Source: Nymphaea colorata (Eukaryota > Streptophyta > Magnoliopsida > Nymphaeales > Nymphaeaceae). Taken from it: a stretch of DNA of 64,000 nucleotides. The stretch spans positions 10,628,417 through 10,692,416 of the forward strand of contig NC_045149.1 of assembly GCF_008831285.2 (NCBI RefSeq), read 5' to 3'. Shown in pieces: positions 23,189 to 34,274 of the stretch (within the stretch, counting starts at the first letter, position 1; every line of letters starts with the position of its first letter). Below the pieces are notes generated by a model. The model was given only the letters and a program-made list of their open reading frames with translations, ran no database searches and was not told where the DNA came from. The translations under genes and the position numbers were made by a program.

Positions 23189-24197
23189 ATGATCCAACTG
23201 GTTGATTTGAAACGAGATTGGTTTTTGAGAATTGTTGGGAAAATTTTTCTAAATCATCCTTGGTAACAAAGTGTGCACGATTTGCCGGATTGGAAGAGGC
23301 TGTCTTCTCCTTGATGGGTTTGCCGACAAGTTCCCAACACTTCTCACGAATATGACCTGTTTTCTTGCAAAAAGAACATCTCAACTTGCTGCAATTTCGA
23401 GTATTTGCATTCATCTGGTTTCTATGCTCTGCCTTAGGTGTGGGTTTGTCAGGTCGAGTGAAGTACGCCATTCCTTCCTGACTACCTTCACTAGTATGAC
23501 ACACCATTCGTTCATGATTTCCTTCACTACTGGTGACGTTCATAACTTTTCTGCGTGCCTCCTCCTCCCTTTGAATAGCTTGACAAACTTCATTAAAGTT
23601 TGGTAGTGGCTTGGTCATGAGAATTTGACTTCTAAGGCTTTCATAGTCAGATCCGAGTCCTGCAAGAACTATTAACACCTTGTCTTCCTCGAATCTTTGC
23701 TTATAAACCTCCGGTTCAGAAGTAGCCGGTCGATATTGGAGCAACTCGTCATAAAGGCAACGTAACTGATTTAAATAGAGATGAGTTTGTTTTCCTTCTT
23801 TCTGCAGATTTGCAATTTCGAGTTGTATTTGATACACTCGAGCTAGATTGTTCTGCTGCCCGTACATCTCTTTTAGAGTATCCCACATGCCTTTGGCAGT
23901 TTCTTGATAAAGAAGCAAATTTGCAATAGATGGTTCCATGGAGTTCATTAACCATGACATAACCATGTCATTTTCTGATTGCCATTCATCGAATTTGGGA
24001 TCAGATGGAGGAGCCATGATTTTTCCATTAATATAGCCAATTTTTGATCGTCCGCTCAAGAACAATCGAACTGCCTTTGCCCAACTTTGATAATGTGTTT
24101 CATTCAAAAAAACAGTAGTAATCTTGATCGTACCTTGGGCATGGCTCCCGCTCTTGGAGTTGTTTGGTGCATCACCAACAGGGTGAGTTGTCGCCAT
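23109..24197 (-). CDS. copia-2 gag (nucleocapsid) ORF
   Basis: The 362-codon ORF starts at ATG 24197. It carries the plant copia gag domain (UBN2-type), with YQSWAKAVRLFLSGRSKIGYING near residues 36-58, the WDTLKEMYGQ motif and LNQLRCLYDELLQYRP. A CCHC knuckle CSFCKKTGHIREKC lies near residue 274-287. It binds genomic RNA and builds the virus-like particle. Its last part runs out of frame into the protease region, so the ORF end is a frameshift product. The gag itself looks intact. Confidence 0.85.
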   Translation of the reverse strand: MATTHPVGDAPNNSKSGSHAQGTIKITTVFLNETHYQSWAKAVRLFLSGRSKIGYINGKIMAPPSDPKFDEWQSENDMVMSWLMNSMEPSIANLLLYQETAKGMWDTLKEMYGQQNNLARVYQIQLEIANLQKEGKQTHLYLNQLRCLYDELLQYRPATSEPEVYKQRFEEDKVLIVLAGLGSDYESLRSQILMTKPLPNFNEVCQAIQREEEARRKVMNVTSSEGNHERMVCHTSEGSQEGMAYFTRPDKPTPKAEHRNQMNANTRNCSKLRCSFCKKTGHIREKCWELVGKPIKEKTASSNPANRAHFVTKDDLEKFSQQFSKTNLVSNQPVGSSTEGNNHVLCTQSLLYGLLILGQLTI

Positions 24198-24849
24198 GGT
24201 GGGTATACCAAAAAATAAGGTGCACTATATTGATAGCTCAAATGAACTACCGCTGCCTGCCCTAAGAACAGCGTCGCCGAGTCATAGGTACCACAATGCC
24301 AGGGGACAACTTGTATTTAAAGAGGGAGAGGGAAAGAAGAGAACACTCCTTTCCCCTTCTCTGTCAAATACCTTCAAACATAAAGCAGGGAGAGAAAAAA
24401 TTTTTCTCCTGCTTCGTTCCCTCCTTCCTCTTCTAAACCACCAACCAACAAAAAGAGAAGAGCAACGAGAAAGGAACCTGATGGCAGCTTCGATGATAGT
24501 GAGAACAGGACCGAGGATGGCTGGAGCGAAGGCCCTCGTCCGACCAAACGAAGAAATATAGTGGCACTCCTTGTTGGCTTCTGAGGAGCTATTCAGTGTG
24601 GTAGAAGGCAGGAGAGAAGGGAGCGCCGTCGGGGTGTTCACAAAGGATGAGACGTCTATGGCTCTGGTGGACGTCTGTCACTCAACTGATCTGTTCCTCC
24701 TTTTGGAATATGACAAAAAGGGGGCTCTCAAGGAACCGTTTGGCAGCTTGCTTGACATCTAGCTCCAGCAGATTTGTTAATGCTGCCATGATCTGTCGCC
24801 GTGAACAGAGTTCTTCCTAGCTGTTGAAGAAATGAAGAACACTAAATGG
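24198..24849 (-). other. copia-2 5' leader
   Basis: 650 bases between gag ATG and primer-binding site, GC-richer than the flanks, without a credible ORF. The plus- and minus-strand ORFs at 24196-24641 overlap each other and are not trusted. Confidence 0.6.
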
Positions 24850-24861
24850 GCTCTAATACCA
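24850..24861 (-). other. primer-binding site of copia-2
   Basis: The minus strand reads TGGTATTAGAGC, one mismatch from the initiator tRNA-Met complement, directly abutting the LTR. Confidence 0.85.
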
Positions 24862-25190
24862 TGTTAAATTTAGTGATTGTATATCACAATCAACCATAGA
24901 AAACAGAGAATTACGTGGTTCCGCATATTAGCCTACATCCACGAGAGAAGAGAGGGGATCTTCTTTTATTCAGAACTTGAATCAATCGGTGATACATGAG
25001 AGGTATTTATAGTTGTAATTACTTGCTCAAGGTGGAAGGGGAGAAACGTTAGGGATAGAGCACAAAAAATTAGGAAGAGATATCTCTGTCCAAGATCGTC
25101 GCAACCTCCTTCCAAGAATATCATTGTTGATTAACGTAATCTCCTCTCTAAAAGAATCCAGAATAATCTCCTCTCTAGAAAGTTCCAACA
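24862..25190 (-). repeat. right (5') LTR of copia-2
   Basis: 329 bases, TGTTAAATTTAGTG to AGTTCCAACA, followed by TSD CATTC at 25191-25195. Confidence 0.95.
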
Positions 25191-25195
25191 CATTC

Positions 25196-25608
25196 CACCA
25201 CTCCTAAGGTCACTATCCCTTGTGCTAATTACTTTCATGATTTATTTCATGATTTACACAGCTTGCCTGCCCACTCACCGTGATACAAGCCCACCTGTCT
25301 TCCAAGTCAAGATTACAAGTCTCCGCGTTCATATGTTGGGTCTTCCTTTTCAACAACCCCATATTCACGGCATTCGTGCCACATTCTTCCACACGGCAAG
25401 CTCTTATCAGAGCCTTTTGTAAATTTCTTTCCAACTTGCTTCAAAGAAGGATAATTTTTCTACACATTGAATACTGGCGGAAACAGAAATAGATAGCTTG
25501 ACCATCCTCCTTATAAATGAGCCTTTTCTACTCACTGGCTAAGAGCACCACCTCCCCTTCTTCCTCCCTCGACGGGATAAACTATCAGCAGCTTGGCAAT
25601 CTAACCCC
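25196..25608 (+). promoter_or_regulatory. proximal promoter of kiwellin K2
   Basis: Bases 25290-25440 are strongly similar to 59560-59705 of the K5 unit (AAGTCAAGATTACAAGTCTC, CATTCTTCCACACGGCAA). TATAAAT at 25512-25518 is 91 bases before the ATG. The leader CTAAGAGCACCACCTCC is shared with K3 and K4. Copia-2 ends only 413 bases upstream of the ATG, so more distant control elements are 5.5 kb further away than in K3. Confidence 0.7.
25512..25518 (+). promoter_or_regulatory. TATA box of K2
   Basis: TATAAAT, in the aligned position with those of K1 and K3. Confidence 0.75.
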
Positions 25609-26262
25609 ATGGCAACGGCAGCATCTTTCCTAAACCCTCTTCTTGCTCTTCTTTCCCTTCTCCTGATCTGCCTCTTCCCTTCAACCCTCGCTAGCTCCCC
25701 CTGCAATGGCCCTTGCAACAGCTACGACGACTGTGAAGGGAAGCTTACCTGCACCAACGGGCGATGCACCGACGATCCGGACATCGGCACTCACATCTGT
25801 ACTGGTGCAGGATCGCCTTCGAAGGATGATGGTTGTAATCCGACCGGATCAATGATGTGCAATGGGGTGAACTACCCCACTTACACATGTTCTCCTCCCA
25901 TGTCTTCCTCCACAGACGCCATCCTCACGGTGAACAACTTCAGTCGAGGTGGAGACGGAGGTGGGCCATCGGAGTGCGATGGGTCCTACCATGATAACAC
26001 GGAGCAGGTGGTGGCTCTGTCAACCGGGTGGTTCGACCACCGCCGCCTGTGTTTTCAAATGATTCGCATCACCACCGATGATGGGAAGAGCACAACGGCG
26101 AAGGTGGTGGACGAGTGTGATTCGAGGAATGGTTGTGACCCTGAGCATGCTGGGCAGCAACCCTGTCGGAATAACATTGTCGATGGATCCGCTGCCGTCT
26201 GGAACGCGCTTGGGCTCAATACAGATGATGGAGAGGTTCACGTTACTTGGTCCATGGCCTAA
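25609..26262 (+). CDS. kiwellin K2, intact
   Basis: The 217-residue protein is complete in one exon. Residues 1-28 form a signal peptide with a leucine-rich core, so it should be secreted to the apoplast. The mature part begins SSPCNGPC. It has 14 Cys (about residues 32, 36, 42, 48, 53, 64, 76, 84, 94, 123, 148, 170, 176, 186), enough for seven disulfides as in known kiwellins. The N-terminal part corresponds to the kissper region; residues 120-217 form the barrel-like domain with [29 protein letters not shown] and a final VTWSMA. Kiwellins include a kiwifruit allergen and maize proteins that bind and inhibit a smut-fungus chorismate mutase; whether K2 does this is unknown. Start chosen because it matches the aligned ATG in the other copies after CCCC. 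Promoter region carries copia-2. Confidence 0.95.
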   Translation: MATAASFLNPLLALLSLLLICLFPSTLASSPCNGPCNSYDDCEGKLTCTNGRCTDDPDIGTHICTGAGSPSKDDGCNPTGSMMCNGVNYPTYTCSPPMSSSTDAILTVNNFSRGGDGGGPSECDGSYHDNTEQVVALSTGWFDHRRLCFQMIRITTDDGKSTTAKVVDECDSRNGCDPEHAGQQPCRNNIVDGSAAVWNALGLNTDDGEVHVTWSMA

Positions 26263-26458
26263 GTAACTTGCCGCCTAATAGAAGGCATACTTGCATATGT
26301 TTGGTGTGTGTTATGTATTGTACTATTAGAATAAGCGGCTTCTTACCTGTTTAATGGATCATCGTTCTACTTTTTCTGGGAAATCAAATATGGCTTTGTG
26401 GAATTTGCTTCAATATGCCATGTGAAAGTAATTCACGTGAAAGTAAATTGGCTTTCAT

Positions 26459-26464
26459 AATAAA
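26459..26464 (+). terminator. candidate poly(A) signal of K2
   Basis: AATAAA about 195 bases after the stop, within a 3' block conserved in K3 and K4. A 55-bp-period duplication places a second similar copy at about 26513-26519. Confidence 0.45.
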
Positions 26465-26550
26465 GTTCTAGAGTACTATATGGAACAAGATCGTACAATT
26501 TCAGGTCCTTAGAAATAAAGTTCTAGAGTACCATATGGAACATGATCATC
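26461..26550. repeat. tandem duplication in the K2 3' region
   Basis: TAAAGTTCTAGAGTAC.ATATGGAACA occurs at 26461 and 26516 (period 55). K3 and K4 have a single copy of the same block. Confidence 0.75.
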
Positions 26551-27333
26551 CAATCAGAAGCAAGATTAGAGTTTTCAAAAAATGGCATACCAAAATCTCA
26601 ACTCCTCTACGAAATTAATTCCATTGTTTCTCTCTCCCTCCCTTCTTAAGGCCATTTTTGGATAATAAAAAAAATAGCTCACTTTTGTTATATGTAACTT
26701 GATTTCCACATCAATTTCTTTGAAATTGACAACACTAGACTTGATGGAAATAATCTAGTTCATAGACTTCAAGAAGTCAAGTGTCTTTTGATGAGTCTGA
26801 ACTACCTCTTTAAGAAGACAAGAGGTTTTATTAACAAAATTAATTCACTTGTTTCTTTTTCTCTTTTTCCTCTTCCTCTTAAGGGGCACATTCTTATTGA
26901 AAAATAGTTTATTTTGATATTTGTAACTTAATCTCTACCGTCTAATATCTTTGAAAGCAACAGCCAAATGACTCCTCTAAAAGTATGGTCGCAGCGGCTG
27001 GCCTGGTGGGATGCCCGGGTATCCATTTTGTTGACTGGCCTAAGGACCAAGTCAATTTGGTTGACTTGACTGGGTCTTCAAACACTGGGTTAGAGAAAGG
27101 AAGGGGGAGATACGTGTTGCTTGTCAAAGGGAATGGAGTCTACAATGATGTCCTTCTCCTCTCTTGGCGATCTACCGGCCTCAATACAAGTTACTGGGGA
27201 CACTAAGAAGAGGGAGGAGAGGGGGAGAAATAAAACATGAAAGAATCCCTCTGCCTAGAGTTGACATTTAAATGCATATAAATTTCAGACCCAGCATGTC
27301 CCCACTACTCTATAATCTGCAGACTTGGGCCGT
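26551..27333. other. K2-K3 spacer, proximal part
   Basis: No gene. Bases 27180-27320 are paralogous to 32740-32880 downstream of K3 (AACACTAAxAAGAGGGAGGA, AAACATGAAAGA, ATGCATATAA), so the duplicated unit reaches about 1 kb past the stop codon. The 26985-27206 ORF has no motif. Confidence 0.55.
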
Positions 27334-28617
27334 GTTCTCATCCCCTCCCATTGAATGAGGAGACGCAGGCGCGCGCGAAGCAGTAAAATTGGAGCTTTGT
27401 TTAAAAATAGATTTTAGGAGAAAGGGAGCCACCCATCGATAAGAGGATCGACTGTTCCTGCCACCATTAACATGAGTGTTCGATCCAAGGTCTAAATTTC
27501 TCAAGCTTGACAAGTTATATTTTTCACACATGTTTGTGCAAGGAATGGATTTTGGACTTTTATAGTTCATTTTGAACAAAGATTTGAATCTTGTTTAGAA
27601 TTTTTTTTTGTATTTCAGGAATTTTAAAGATCTAGAAATCATCTTTGGAATAGGATTGTCGAATTAATCCCAGATTTTGGTAGTTGAACTCCAACAATTT
27701 TAATTTGATCCAAAAAATTGGAACTTTGAATTGGGAAACTGACAGTTTAAAATTTGGATTTTGACTAGAATTGGGGACTGGGTAATTGAAGTCTAGCTAG
27801 ACTTTTTGGGAAGAGGACTTTAGAGTTGATTCGGTCCTAAAGATTAGAGGCTGGATTTGAGAATTTGGGTTAGGAATCGACTTGACCTTAGCAAGTTTGA
27901 AAATAACTTTGGTTTGGATTTTTGAGACTTGAACATACTTTTGAAGGTAATTGGCCTTTTTGAGAGTTTTGGAGAAGCATGATTCTATTTGGTTGGTTTT
28001 TCTTCCAAAATGGGAATTGGAAGTTGGGAATCCAAGTGTAGCTTTGAATAATTTTCTTAGTTTTTGAATTCTGATTTTGGGACTGACTGAGGTTGGGAAC
28101 TTTGTAAAATTTGCTTGGTTACGGATAGAAATAGATTTGGGACATTTGACCTGATCAACTTTAATTCAGATTTTGGTTTTGATTTGGTAATTTTGGAAAT
28201 CTAGAAATATAGGGAGAATTTTGATTTACCTTCGAGGTTGAGTTTAAAGAAATTTGGACGTTGGTTAGACTCTAGGATTTTTAAGAAGAGTCGATTTTGT
28301 AATCCTGAAGTTTTTAAGACTTTAGTTGTGGTCATGAAAATTTGCTTGATTTTAAGTACATTTTGGACTAAAAATTGGTTTTAAGATGAATTTGATTTTG
28401 AGTGAAATCCAATCATGGAATCCAATTGAAATCGATTTTGAAAATTTTAGTTTTGCAGCCATTTTATGTTTTGACGTCAAAATAAGTGAGGTGCACAAGT
28501 TTTTGTGCAATATGACCTAGTCATGGCAGCGACTCCAACTTAACTCCCTTAGATCTTGGAGAGAGTGAGTGAGGGCATGTATGCATTATTCCCAAAATTT
28601 TAATAGGAACCAAAACA
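27334..28617 (-). mobile_element. gypsy LTR fragment or solo LTR, inverted relative to the element at 1-7788
   Basis: The minus strand from 27580 to 27334 resembles 7620-7788: a GGCGGCAGGAAxAxTxGxxCCTC-like block, CCCTTTCTC and a closing GAACA. It is therefore related to the gypsy LTR end. Further in, GT/AT-rich DNA contains the word GGAGTCGCTGCCATG at about 28520-28535, also common in such LTRs. The right boundary (28617, AAAACA) is a guess and no matching 5-bp flanks were found. Confidence 0.5.
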
Positions 28618-30578
28618 TTAATTTTTCAAATTCTTTTTTATGGGTTAAACTAAATTTTTTGAAATTTATATATAACTAATTATTTTTTTTACAAAAAATC
28701 TGAGGAGAACCATGGCCATCCGCCCCCACCCCTTTTCTTGCTCACGGCATGCTCTTATCAGAAATTTCCTTCCCACTTGCTTAAAGGAGAGGAGAAATTG
28801 TGTATTGCCCAATATTGAATGACCAGACGCATAAATTCCAATAGTATTTTAGATTTATATGTTCAAAGAAAAGGTTTGACATGATATTCACTTAACAAGA
28901 GAAAGCTGCAAATGCAACGGCCTTACCCCTTGCTCTACGTTCCAGTGAATAGCATCAATAATAGTTAAATGGAACCTACTGTTATCGCAGAAAACACCAT
29001 GTCCCTCCATTCATAAATGTGTTAAAATACAATGGCTGTCCCGGCAGACACAGGGACAAGATCTGAATAAAGATGAGCACCAGGCTGGGTAAGTAGCAGA
29101 TGAGCCCGGGCTTTAGATGTTGGCGTTGAGCTGGTCTGATAAGTTATCTAGGCCTTGCCAGGTTGGCCTCGGGCGAGGCTGGGCTCAAACCTTGGCTGCG
29201 GGCAGGATCCAGATTTCTTATCGGGCACGCCCAATGCCCAGCTCTAGATTGAGTTAAACTGTAAAAATGAAAGAAAAATTAGAAAAGAGAGTGAGTATCG
29301 TTATCTTGTATCTCGTAAAAAAGATTAAATTTTCACTGTATCTTTCTAAAAATCTTTTTACAATGTACCAAGGTGTAAACAAGCCCCTGTAAATAATATT
29401 GATACCCTCCTTAACGTTTTTTTTTCATAGCTCCGGTAATAGTTTGGAAAGAAAGTTCTGAAACAATAGAGAACAAATTAATTCCTGCTCTTAAGAAACT
29501 TGAACCACCGAACAGATCCTTCCCGAAACAGGTCAGTTTGCCCTGTAGGTTGGCGTCGTCATAAACCATGTGAATTTGTTAATTTCTCTTTCAAAATATT
29601 CACGGGCTGAGATGTCGGCCTTTTTGTACACTAATTTCGACCACATTCATAAAAATGGCGACGCCAAATACAGCTAAGGTCAGGGCATTGGAACTAATGG
29701 GCTTTGGGTGGGCTCAACTTCACCTGTGATATATATATAAATTTCATTATAAATATATGTTTATATATTAAATTTATATATTTAAAATAGCTTTTACTAA
29801 AATCCGGTTGGGCCGAGACGCAGACACATGCCCCAGACTAGCCCAAGTATCTGACCAAATCCATGAATCTCAGATACTTACCCGACATTAAATTGCATGA
29901 TTATTTATTGTTGTGAAGCACCTTTCATCCACCCTAACCATTAGATGAGCCAGATACATTGATGACTTGTTCTTATTGACGATTTTACCCTATAGCAAGA
30001 CAAAAACGTGCAGTCAAATAGCGTAGATATTGTTGATTAGAAGAAGGAAAAGAGACTTTTTTTACGTAGACAAAGATATTCAAAGAGCGGAGGTGCTGTA
30101 CATGGAGTTGTATGCACACTTTATGCACCAAAAGAAGGAAAATAGAATTTTTTGGGTAAGAAATTTCTTTCTCAGTTGCCGATTTATACATACCTGCACA
30201 CTTTATTTTACCATTTTCACAATTTCATTTAATCCTTCTAACATGTTTCTTTTTTTTTAGATATATATAAGTATTTTAGTCATTGCACACTTGTTTGCAT
30301 CGTGCATATGCACAAAAAAATTATGCACAAGGGTATGTAATGATAGGATATGTAATGATCAAAATATGCCAATGCCTTTTTAAGAAAAAAAAATAAAAGT
30401 AATAAAAACTTTTAAAAGTATAAGAAAGAAATGAAAAAATGTTAAAAACTCTAAAGTATACATTATTTTGTAAAAAAAATACGAAAGTATCCCATACCCA
30501 CTAAATTGAATGCCACATCGGTAACAAAGATATTGACTTCAATATTTCTTCTAGCAGCTACTGCAACCATCCTGTCTA
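28618..30578 (+). other. K3 upstream region with relic blocks
   Basis: 28625-28725 looks like the right half of a MITE-A copy ending in CCGCCCCCACCCC. 28735-28815 is a degenerate copy of the kiwellin promoter segment (TCTTATCAGAAATTTCC, CTTAAAGGAGAGGAGAA) also present at 59640-59853. 29700-29890 is a second MITE-like AT-rich insert bounded by GGGCT/GGGCC-rich ends. No coding sequence is visible. Confidence 0.5.
30533..30538 (+). promoter_or_regulatory. W-box-like TTGACT of K3, conserved with K5
   Basis: The 17-base word TTGACTTCAATATTTCT is identical in K3 and at 59777-59793 of the K5 unit. Its first six bases fit the WRKY-binding W-box. The location is about 40 bases before the TATA box. 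Role in pathogen induction is inference. Confidence 0.4.
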
Positions 30579-30583
30579 TAAAT
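30577..30583 (+). promoter_or_regulatory. TATA box of K3
   Basis: TATAAAT 96 bases before the ATG. Confidence 0.75.
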
Positions 30584-30678
30584 TTGCCTCTTGTACTAAC
30601 CGTGTAAGAGCACCACCTCCTCTTCTTTCTCCCTTGAAGGAATTACTTAAGCTAACAGCAGCGGAGCCTGCTAACCCC

Positions 30679-31344
30679 ATGGCAACCGCGGCAATATCTT
30701 CCCTAAAACCTCGCCTTCCTCTCCTTTCCCTTCTCCTGATCGCCCTCTTGCCCTCAGCCATCGCTCTCTCCTCCTGCTATGGCCTCTGCAGCGCCTCCAA
30801 TGACTGCGAAGGCCAGCTTATCTGCACCGGTGGGCGTTGCAGCGATGATCCAGACGTTGGCGCTCACATTTGTAGTGGTGCAGGATCGGCTTCGAAGGAT
30901 GATGATAATTGCAGTCCGAACGGATCTATGGAGTGCAAGGGGGAGAGCTACGCTACTTACACCTGCTCTCCTCCGGTTTTTGCCTCCACCGAAGCCATCT
31001 TCACTCACAACGACTTCAGTGAAGGTGGAGACGGAGGTTGGCCATCGAAGTGCGATGGGAAATACCATAATAACTCGGAGCCGGTGGTGGCGCTGTCGAC
31101 TGGGTGGTTCAACGACCGACCCCTGTGCTTTAAGATGATTAGCATCACGTATGACGGGAGGAGCACGACGGCGAAGGTAGTGGACGAGTGCGACTCGATG
31201 AGAGGTTGTGATGATGAGCATGCTGGCCAGCCACCCTGTAGGAATAACATCGTCGATGGATCTATTGCTGTCTGGGACGCTCTCGGACTCGACCCAGACG
31301 CTACCACGGACAATGTGTATGTTACTTGGTCCATTCCTGAGTAA
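30679..31344 (+). CDS. kiwellin K3, intact
   Basis: Single-exon gene of 221 residues from the ATG at 30679. An upstream in-frame ATG at 30634 exists, but the start at 30679 follows the CTAACCCC leader shared with K2 and gives the normal signal peptide (about 30 residues, ending near AIALS). The mature protein keeps all 14 Cys positions of K2. Domain order is the kissper-like N-terminal part, then the barrel domain with [36 protein letters not shown] and YVTWS at the end. It carries a potential N-glycosylation site in YHNNSE. No transposon was found within about 1 kb upstream, making it the least disturbed copy. Secreted, probably defence- or ripening-related by family; target unknown. Confidence 0.95.
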   Translation: MATAAISSLKPRLPLLSLLLIALLPSAIALSSCYGLCSASNDCEGQLICTGGRCSDDPDVGAHICSGAGSASKDDDNCSPNGSMECKGESYATYTCSPPVFASTEAIFTHNDFSEGGDGGWPSKCDGKYHNNSEPVVALSTGWFNDRPLCFKMISITYDGRSTTAKVVDECDSMRGCDDEHAGQPPCRNNIVDGSIAVWDALGLDPDATTDNVYVTWSIPE

Positions 31345-31495
31345 CTTGCCGCCTAACAGCAAGAATACTTGCATATGTTAGATGGTGCGTGTTATACATT
31401 GTACTGTCAGAATAAGCAGCTTCTTAGCTGTTCAGTGAATCATGGTTCTACTTTTATCTTTGCATGGAAATCAGATATGACTTTGTGGAATTTGC

Positions 31496-31522
31496 TTGTA
31501 TATATATATATATATATATATA
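31496..31522. repeat. (TA)n microsatellite in the K3 3' region
   Basis: A TA run after GTGGAATTTGCTT; K4 has one in the same place (35028-35046) and K2 has none, suggesting K3 and K4 are the closer pair. Confidence 0.85.
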
Positions 31523-31620
31523 AATATAAAATCCCCCTTCTAAGGGCATAAAATTCTAAGATCTGAAATTTTTGTTGGCAACACAAATCTTATGACAGAT
31601 GCAAGTAAATTAACATCCAT

Positions 31621-31626
31621 AATAAA
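31621..31626 (+). terminator. candidate poly(A) signal of K3
   Basis: AATAAA in the block aligned with the K2 signal, about 277 bases after the stop. Confidence 0.4.
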
Positions 31627-31779
31627 GTTGTAAGAGTATGATATGGAACAGGATCATCAAAGGTTAGAGTTTGCGAAAAATGGCCTACCAAAATCCCATC
31701 TCCTGTACTATAAGGCAAGAAGGAGGATATTCTTCGAGTAATTAACAACAGTGTAGCCCGGGAGAATTTTGGAAGCATA

Positions 31780-33050
31780 AAGTCATGAGATTAGGATTCT
31801 ATGCCGACAATTCTCCAAAACAAGCATTAAAAAAGAACACTGTCATCTTCGCCAACTTTTATTGACGTTGATGCCTTCCCTTAAAAGGGTAGATGATAAA
31901 ACAAAAGTGATCGGCAAGTTTTTAAACACAATTTGGAAGAAGAAGCTTAATAACTTTGAGCTTTTTAGCATAGTCTGCACTGTTTTGAACAACTCACTAA
32001 AGGCTGTCACTTTAAACATTAAGGGAGCGTTTAATATATCTAGAATCATGGAATTTCAGAATAAAAAACACTCATTTTTAAAGATTGAAATTATTAAACG
32101 GACAGAGTATTTTGTTTCTGGAATTAGGAAACTAAAACTTGACATTTTGATTACATTTCAGATTGAGGAGTTAAGATTCCATAATTTTCATTTTCTGAAT
32201 CGAAATTTCAAACCATCGAATACCAAAATTCAAGAATAATTTCATCTTTATACACTGTCCTTTAAAAATCGAGAATCGAATTTTGTTATTATAGGAACCC
32301 TGGGAAAGGGAGCTGCGAGAAAAATGCTAGACTTGTATTCGGGGGGCGATCAGGCCGAACCGACGTTAGAGGGTTTGCTTGGACGATTCCTGATTTTATC
32401 CTTCGCTTCGACCAGGTTGCATGCGGACCGAGTCAATTCCATTGAATTGGATGGGCTTTTGAACATTGGGGTAGAGAAAAGAGGGAGGAGAGGCATGAGG
32501 TGAGAGTTATCTCTTTCTCCTCACTTGGCGATAGTCTAAAGCGTTGAATCCATGCCATACATCATAGTTCCTGATAAGCAAATTAAGAATACAGTCCACA
32601 GTTTTAAGTCATGAAACCAAATATTACAGGGACATTTTTCTTGAACTTAAACTTTCTTATCATTTTTAGAATAAAACTGGGCAGCGACTTCCACATTTTG
32701 TATGTGACAAAGCAAGATAGAGAGAGAGAGAGAGAGATAACCAGGAACACTAACAAGAGGGAGGAGGGGTAGGGAATTAAAACATGAAAGATTCCCTCAG
32801 CCTAAAGTTTACATTTAGATGCATATAATTAAATTTCAGGCCCCACCATGCTCCCCACTGCTCTAATCAAGTGAGCTGCATAATTAGATATCGGGCCAAG
32901 CCAGGACCATTAATCTATGCACATGGGTAGGAACTCAGGCTATTGCAAGGGTAGAGATGGTGACGATGGCGGGGCCGAGCCTGCCTCACGGCAGTGAAAG
33001 GTCCCATTGAAGAAAGCACAAACATGGCGTCAATTAAATCGGTGTTTTAG
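31780..33050. other. K3-K4 spacer
   Basis: No supported gene. The plus ORF at 31862-32239 lacks motifs and is AT-rich. 32290-32560 and 32740-32880 parallel 26960-27320 downstream of K2. A (GA)n run is at about 32719-32738. Confidence 0.5.
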
Positions 33051-33054
33051 TAAG

Positions 33055-33335
33055 GCTGGCCATCCGGTCGGGTACCCAACGGGTATTGGGTATTTGGCTT
33101 GGACCCAAAAAGACATTGGGCTGGCTGGCCCGGGTAGACCCAACTAAGCCCGGTTCAATAGAATTTTTTAATACATATTTTATTGATTTGTATAGATAAT
33201 TATAATATTTTATTGCAATTACTTATATTTATATATTATTTTATATTAAAAATATATATATTTTTTAATTTAATAGAAGCGAGCCTGGCCGGACCTTAAA
33301 CTCAGATTGTAAGTATCTGATCGAACCCGAGCTTA
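33055..33335. mobile_element. MITE-like insert with GC-rich ends (MITE-B)
   Basis: An AT-only centre (33180-33280) is bounded by GGCTGGCCATCCGGTCGGG on the left and CGAGCCTGGCCGGACC plus a GTAAGTATCTGAT segment on the right. The same design occurs at 29700-29890 and 46204-46420. Ends are imprecise. Confidence 0.45.
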
Positions 33336-34274
33336 GGAAAAAAAATCACATTTTCAACTAGATCTGTCATGCTGGCCGTCCATCTTAATGGTAGACGTGA
33401 GGATCAAGCAATCGCAAAATTGCAATAGAAACGCAGTTGCAATTACTTGATCCTCAAGTCCATCTTAATGATAGACGTGAGGATAAGTAATCACAGTTGC
33501 AACAGAAACGCGTAGAGAAAGGCCAACCAAGAGGGGACCGTCATATCACCCACACAAGATGATTTGAGAATTTCTAAGTTCAAATTCATTTCGTTAAGTG
33601 GTGAATGATTGTAATCATATTCTTAATCAAATATATGCTGCCCTGTGGCTTAAAAGGACTAGTCAAATGCGTTTTTAAATGAAAAGGTTTCCAAAAAACA
33701 TCTTTAAAGATAAATTAAAAGATTTAGCAAAAGCACTTCTACTGAACTGAAATTTCAATGGGGAAATTCCACTCTAACCCATGATTATCGGCACTTGATT
33801 ACTGAAGTTTTATTAAATAGTTGTAACAAAAACTTATCATTTTTTATGGTTTTCTAATGTTTTAGTTACAAGTAGATTACATCCATTCACACAGCAGACT
33901 TTATAAAGGGAAAAAGATGAACATATTTTAATTGGCTTTGCCAGTGACAACTTTGACCATTGTATGAGTACTTTATACAGTCTACGTCGACTTTTCTGGC
34001 CCTCAACATTCAATCAGTTTTTGTCTCTAATTGAAATTAGCAACGCGAGGTTGTTGGGAAAGGAAACTGTGCTGAAATTTCTTCAGAACCGGCATATGGA
34101 GTAGTTGGCTGGGAAATGAAACGATGAAGAAATTTGATCAGAACCAACGACTTCGATCGAGACCATCCTCTTCATAAACTTGCCTCGTCTACTCACGGGC
34201 TAAGAGCACCACCTCCTCTTCTTCCTCCCTTGACGGAACAGACTAACAGCACAGCAGCTGAGCTAGCTAGCCCC
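33336..34274 (+). promoter_or_regulatory. K4 upstream region with degraded TATA
   Basis: Paralogous to the upstream DNA of K1 (8325-8650), K2 (19080-19240) and K5 (54230-54310, 54990-55080). Where K1-K3 have TATAAAT, K4 reads TTCATAAACT at about 34169-34178, so the TATA box is damaged. Confidence 0.65.
33378..33510. repeat. imperfect tandem duplication upstream of K4
   Basis: CCATCTTAATGxTAGACGTGAGGAT occurs at about 33380 and 33461, each followed by a GCAATAGAAACGC/GCAACAGAAACGC block. The K1 upstream region has a single copy. Confidence 0.7.

Larger units (their letters stand above)
19667..25190 (-). mobile_element. copia-2: Ty1/copia LTR retrotransposon, near complete but inactivated
   Basis: The element is 5524 bp with two 329-bp LTRs and perfect 5-bp target duplications CATTC (19662-19666 and 25191-25195). 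Coding strand is minus. A tRNA-Met-type primer-binding site and a purine tract are next to the LTRs. Gag, protease, integrase, RT and RNase H are all present in order, interrupted by three nonsense codons and one frameshift. The LTRs differ at about 13 of 329 sites (eye count). It sits about 0.4 kb upstream of intact kiwellin K2, on the opposite strand. Confidence 0.95.

Noticed and set aside
20056..23606. Plus-strand ORFs across copia-2
   Set aside because: Shadows of gag-pol on the minus strand.
24196..24561. 121-residue ORF in the copia-2 leader
   Set aside because: Antisense to the element and overlapped by another ORF; no motif.
30634..30678. Upstream ATG for K3
   Set aside because: The extra 15 residues are 5' leader in K2 and K4; the signal peptide starts at 30679.
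30754..31374. 206-residue minus-strand ORF over K3
   Set aside because: Mirror frame of the real kiwellin gene with no motif.
34134..34274. Upstream ATG for K4
   Set aside because: Same reason; the aligned start is 34275.
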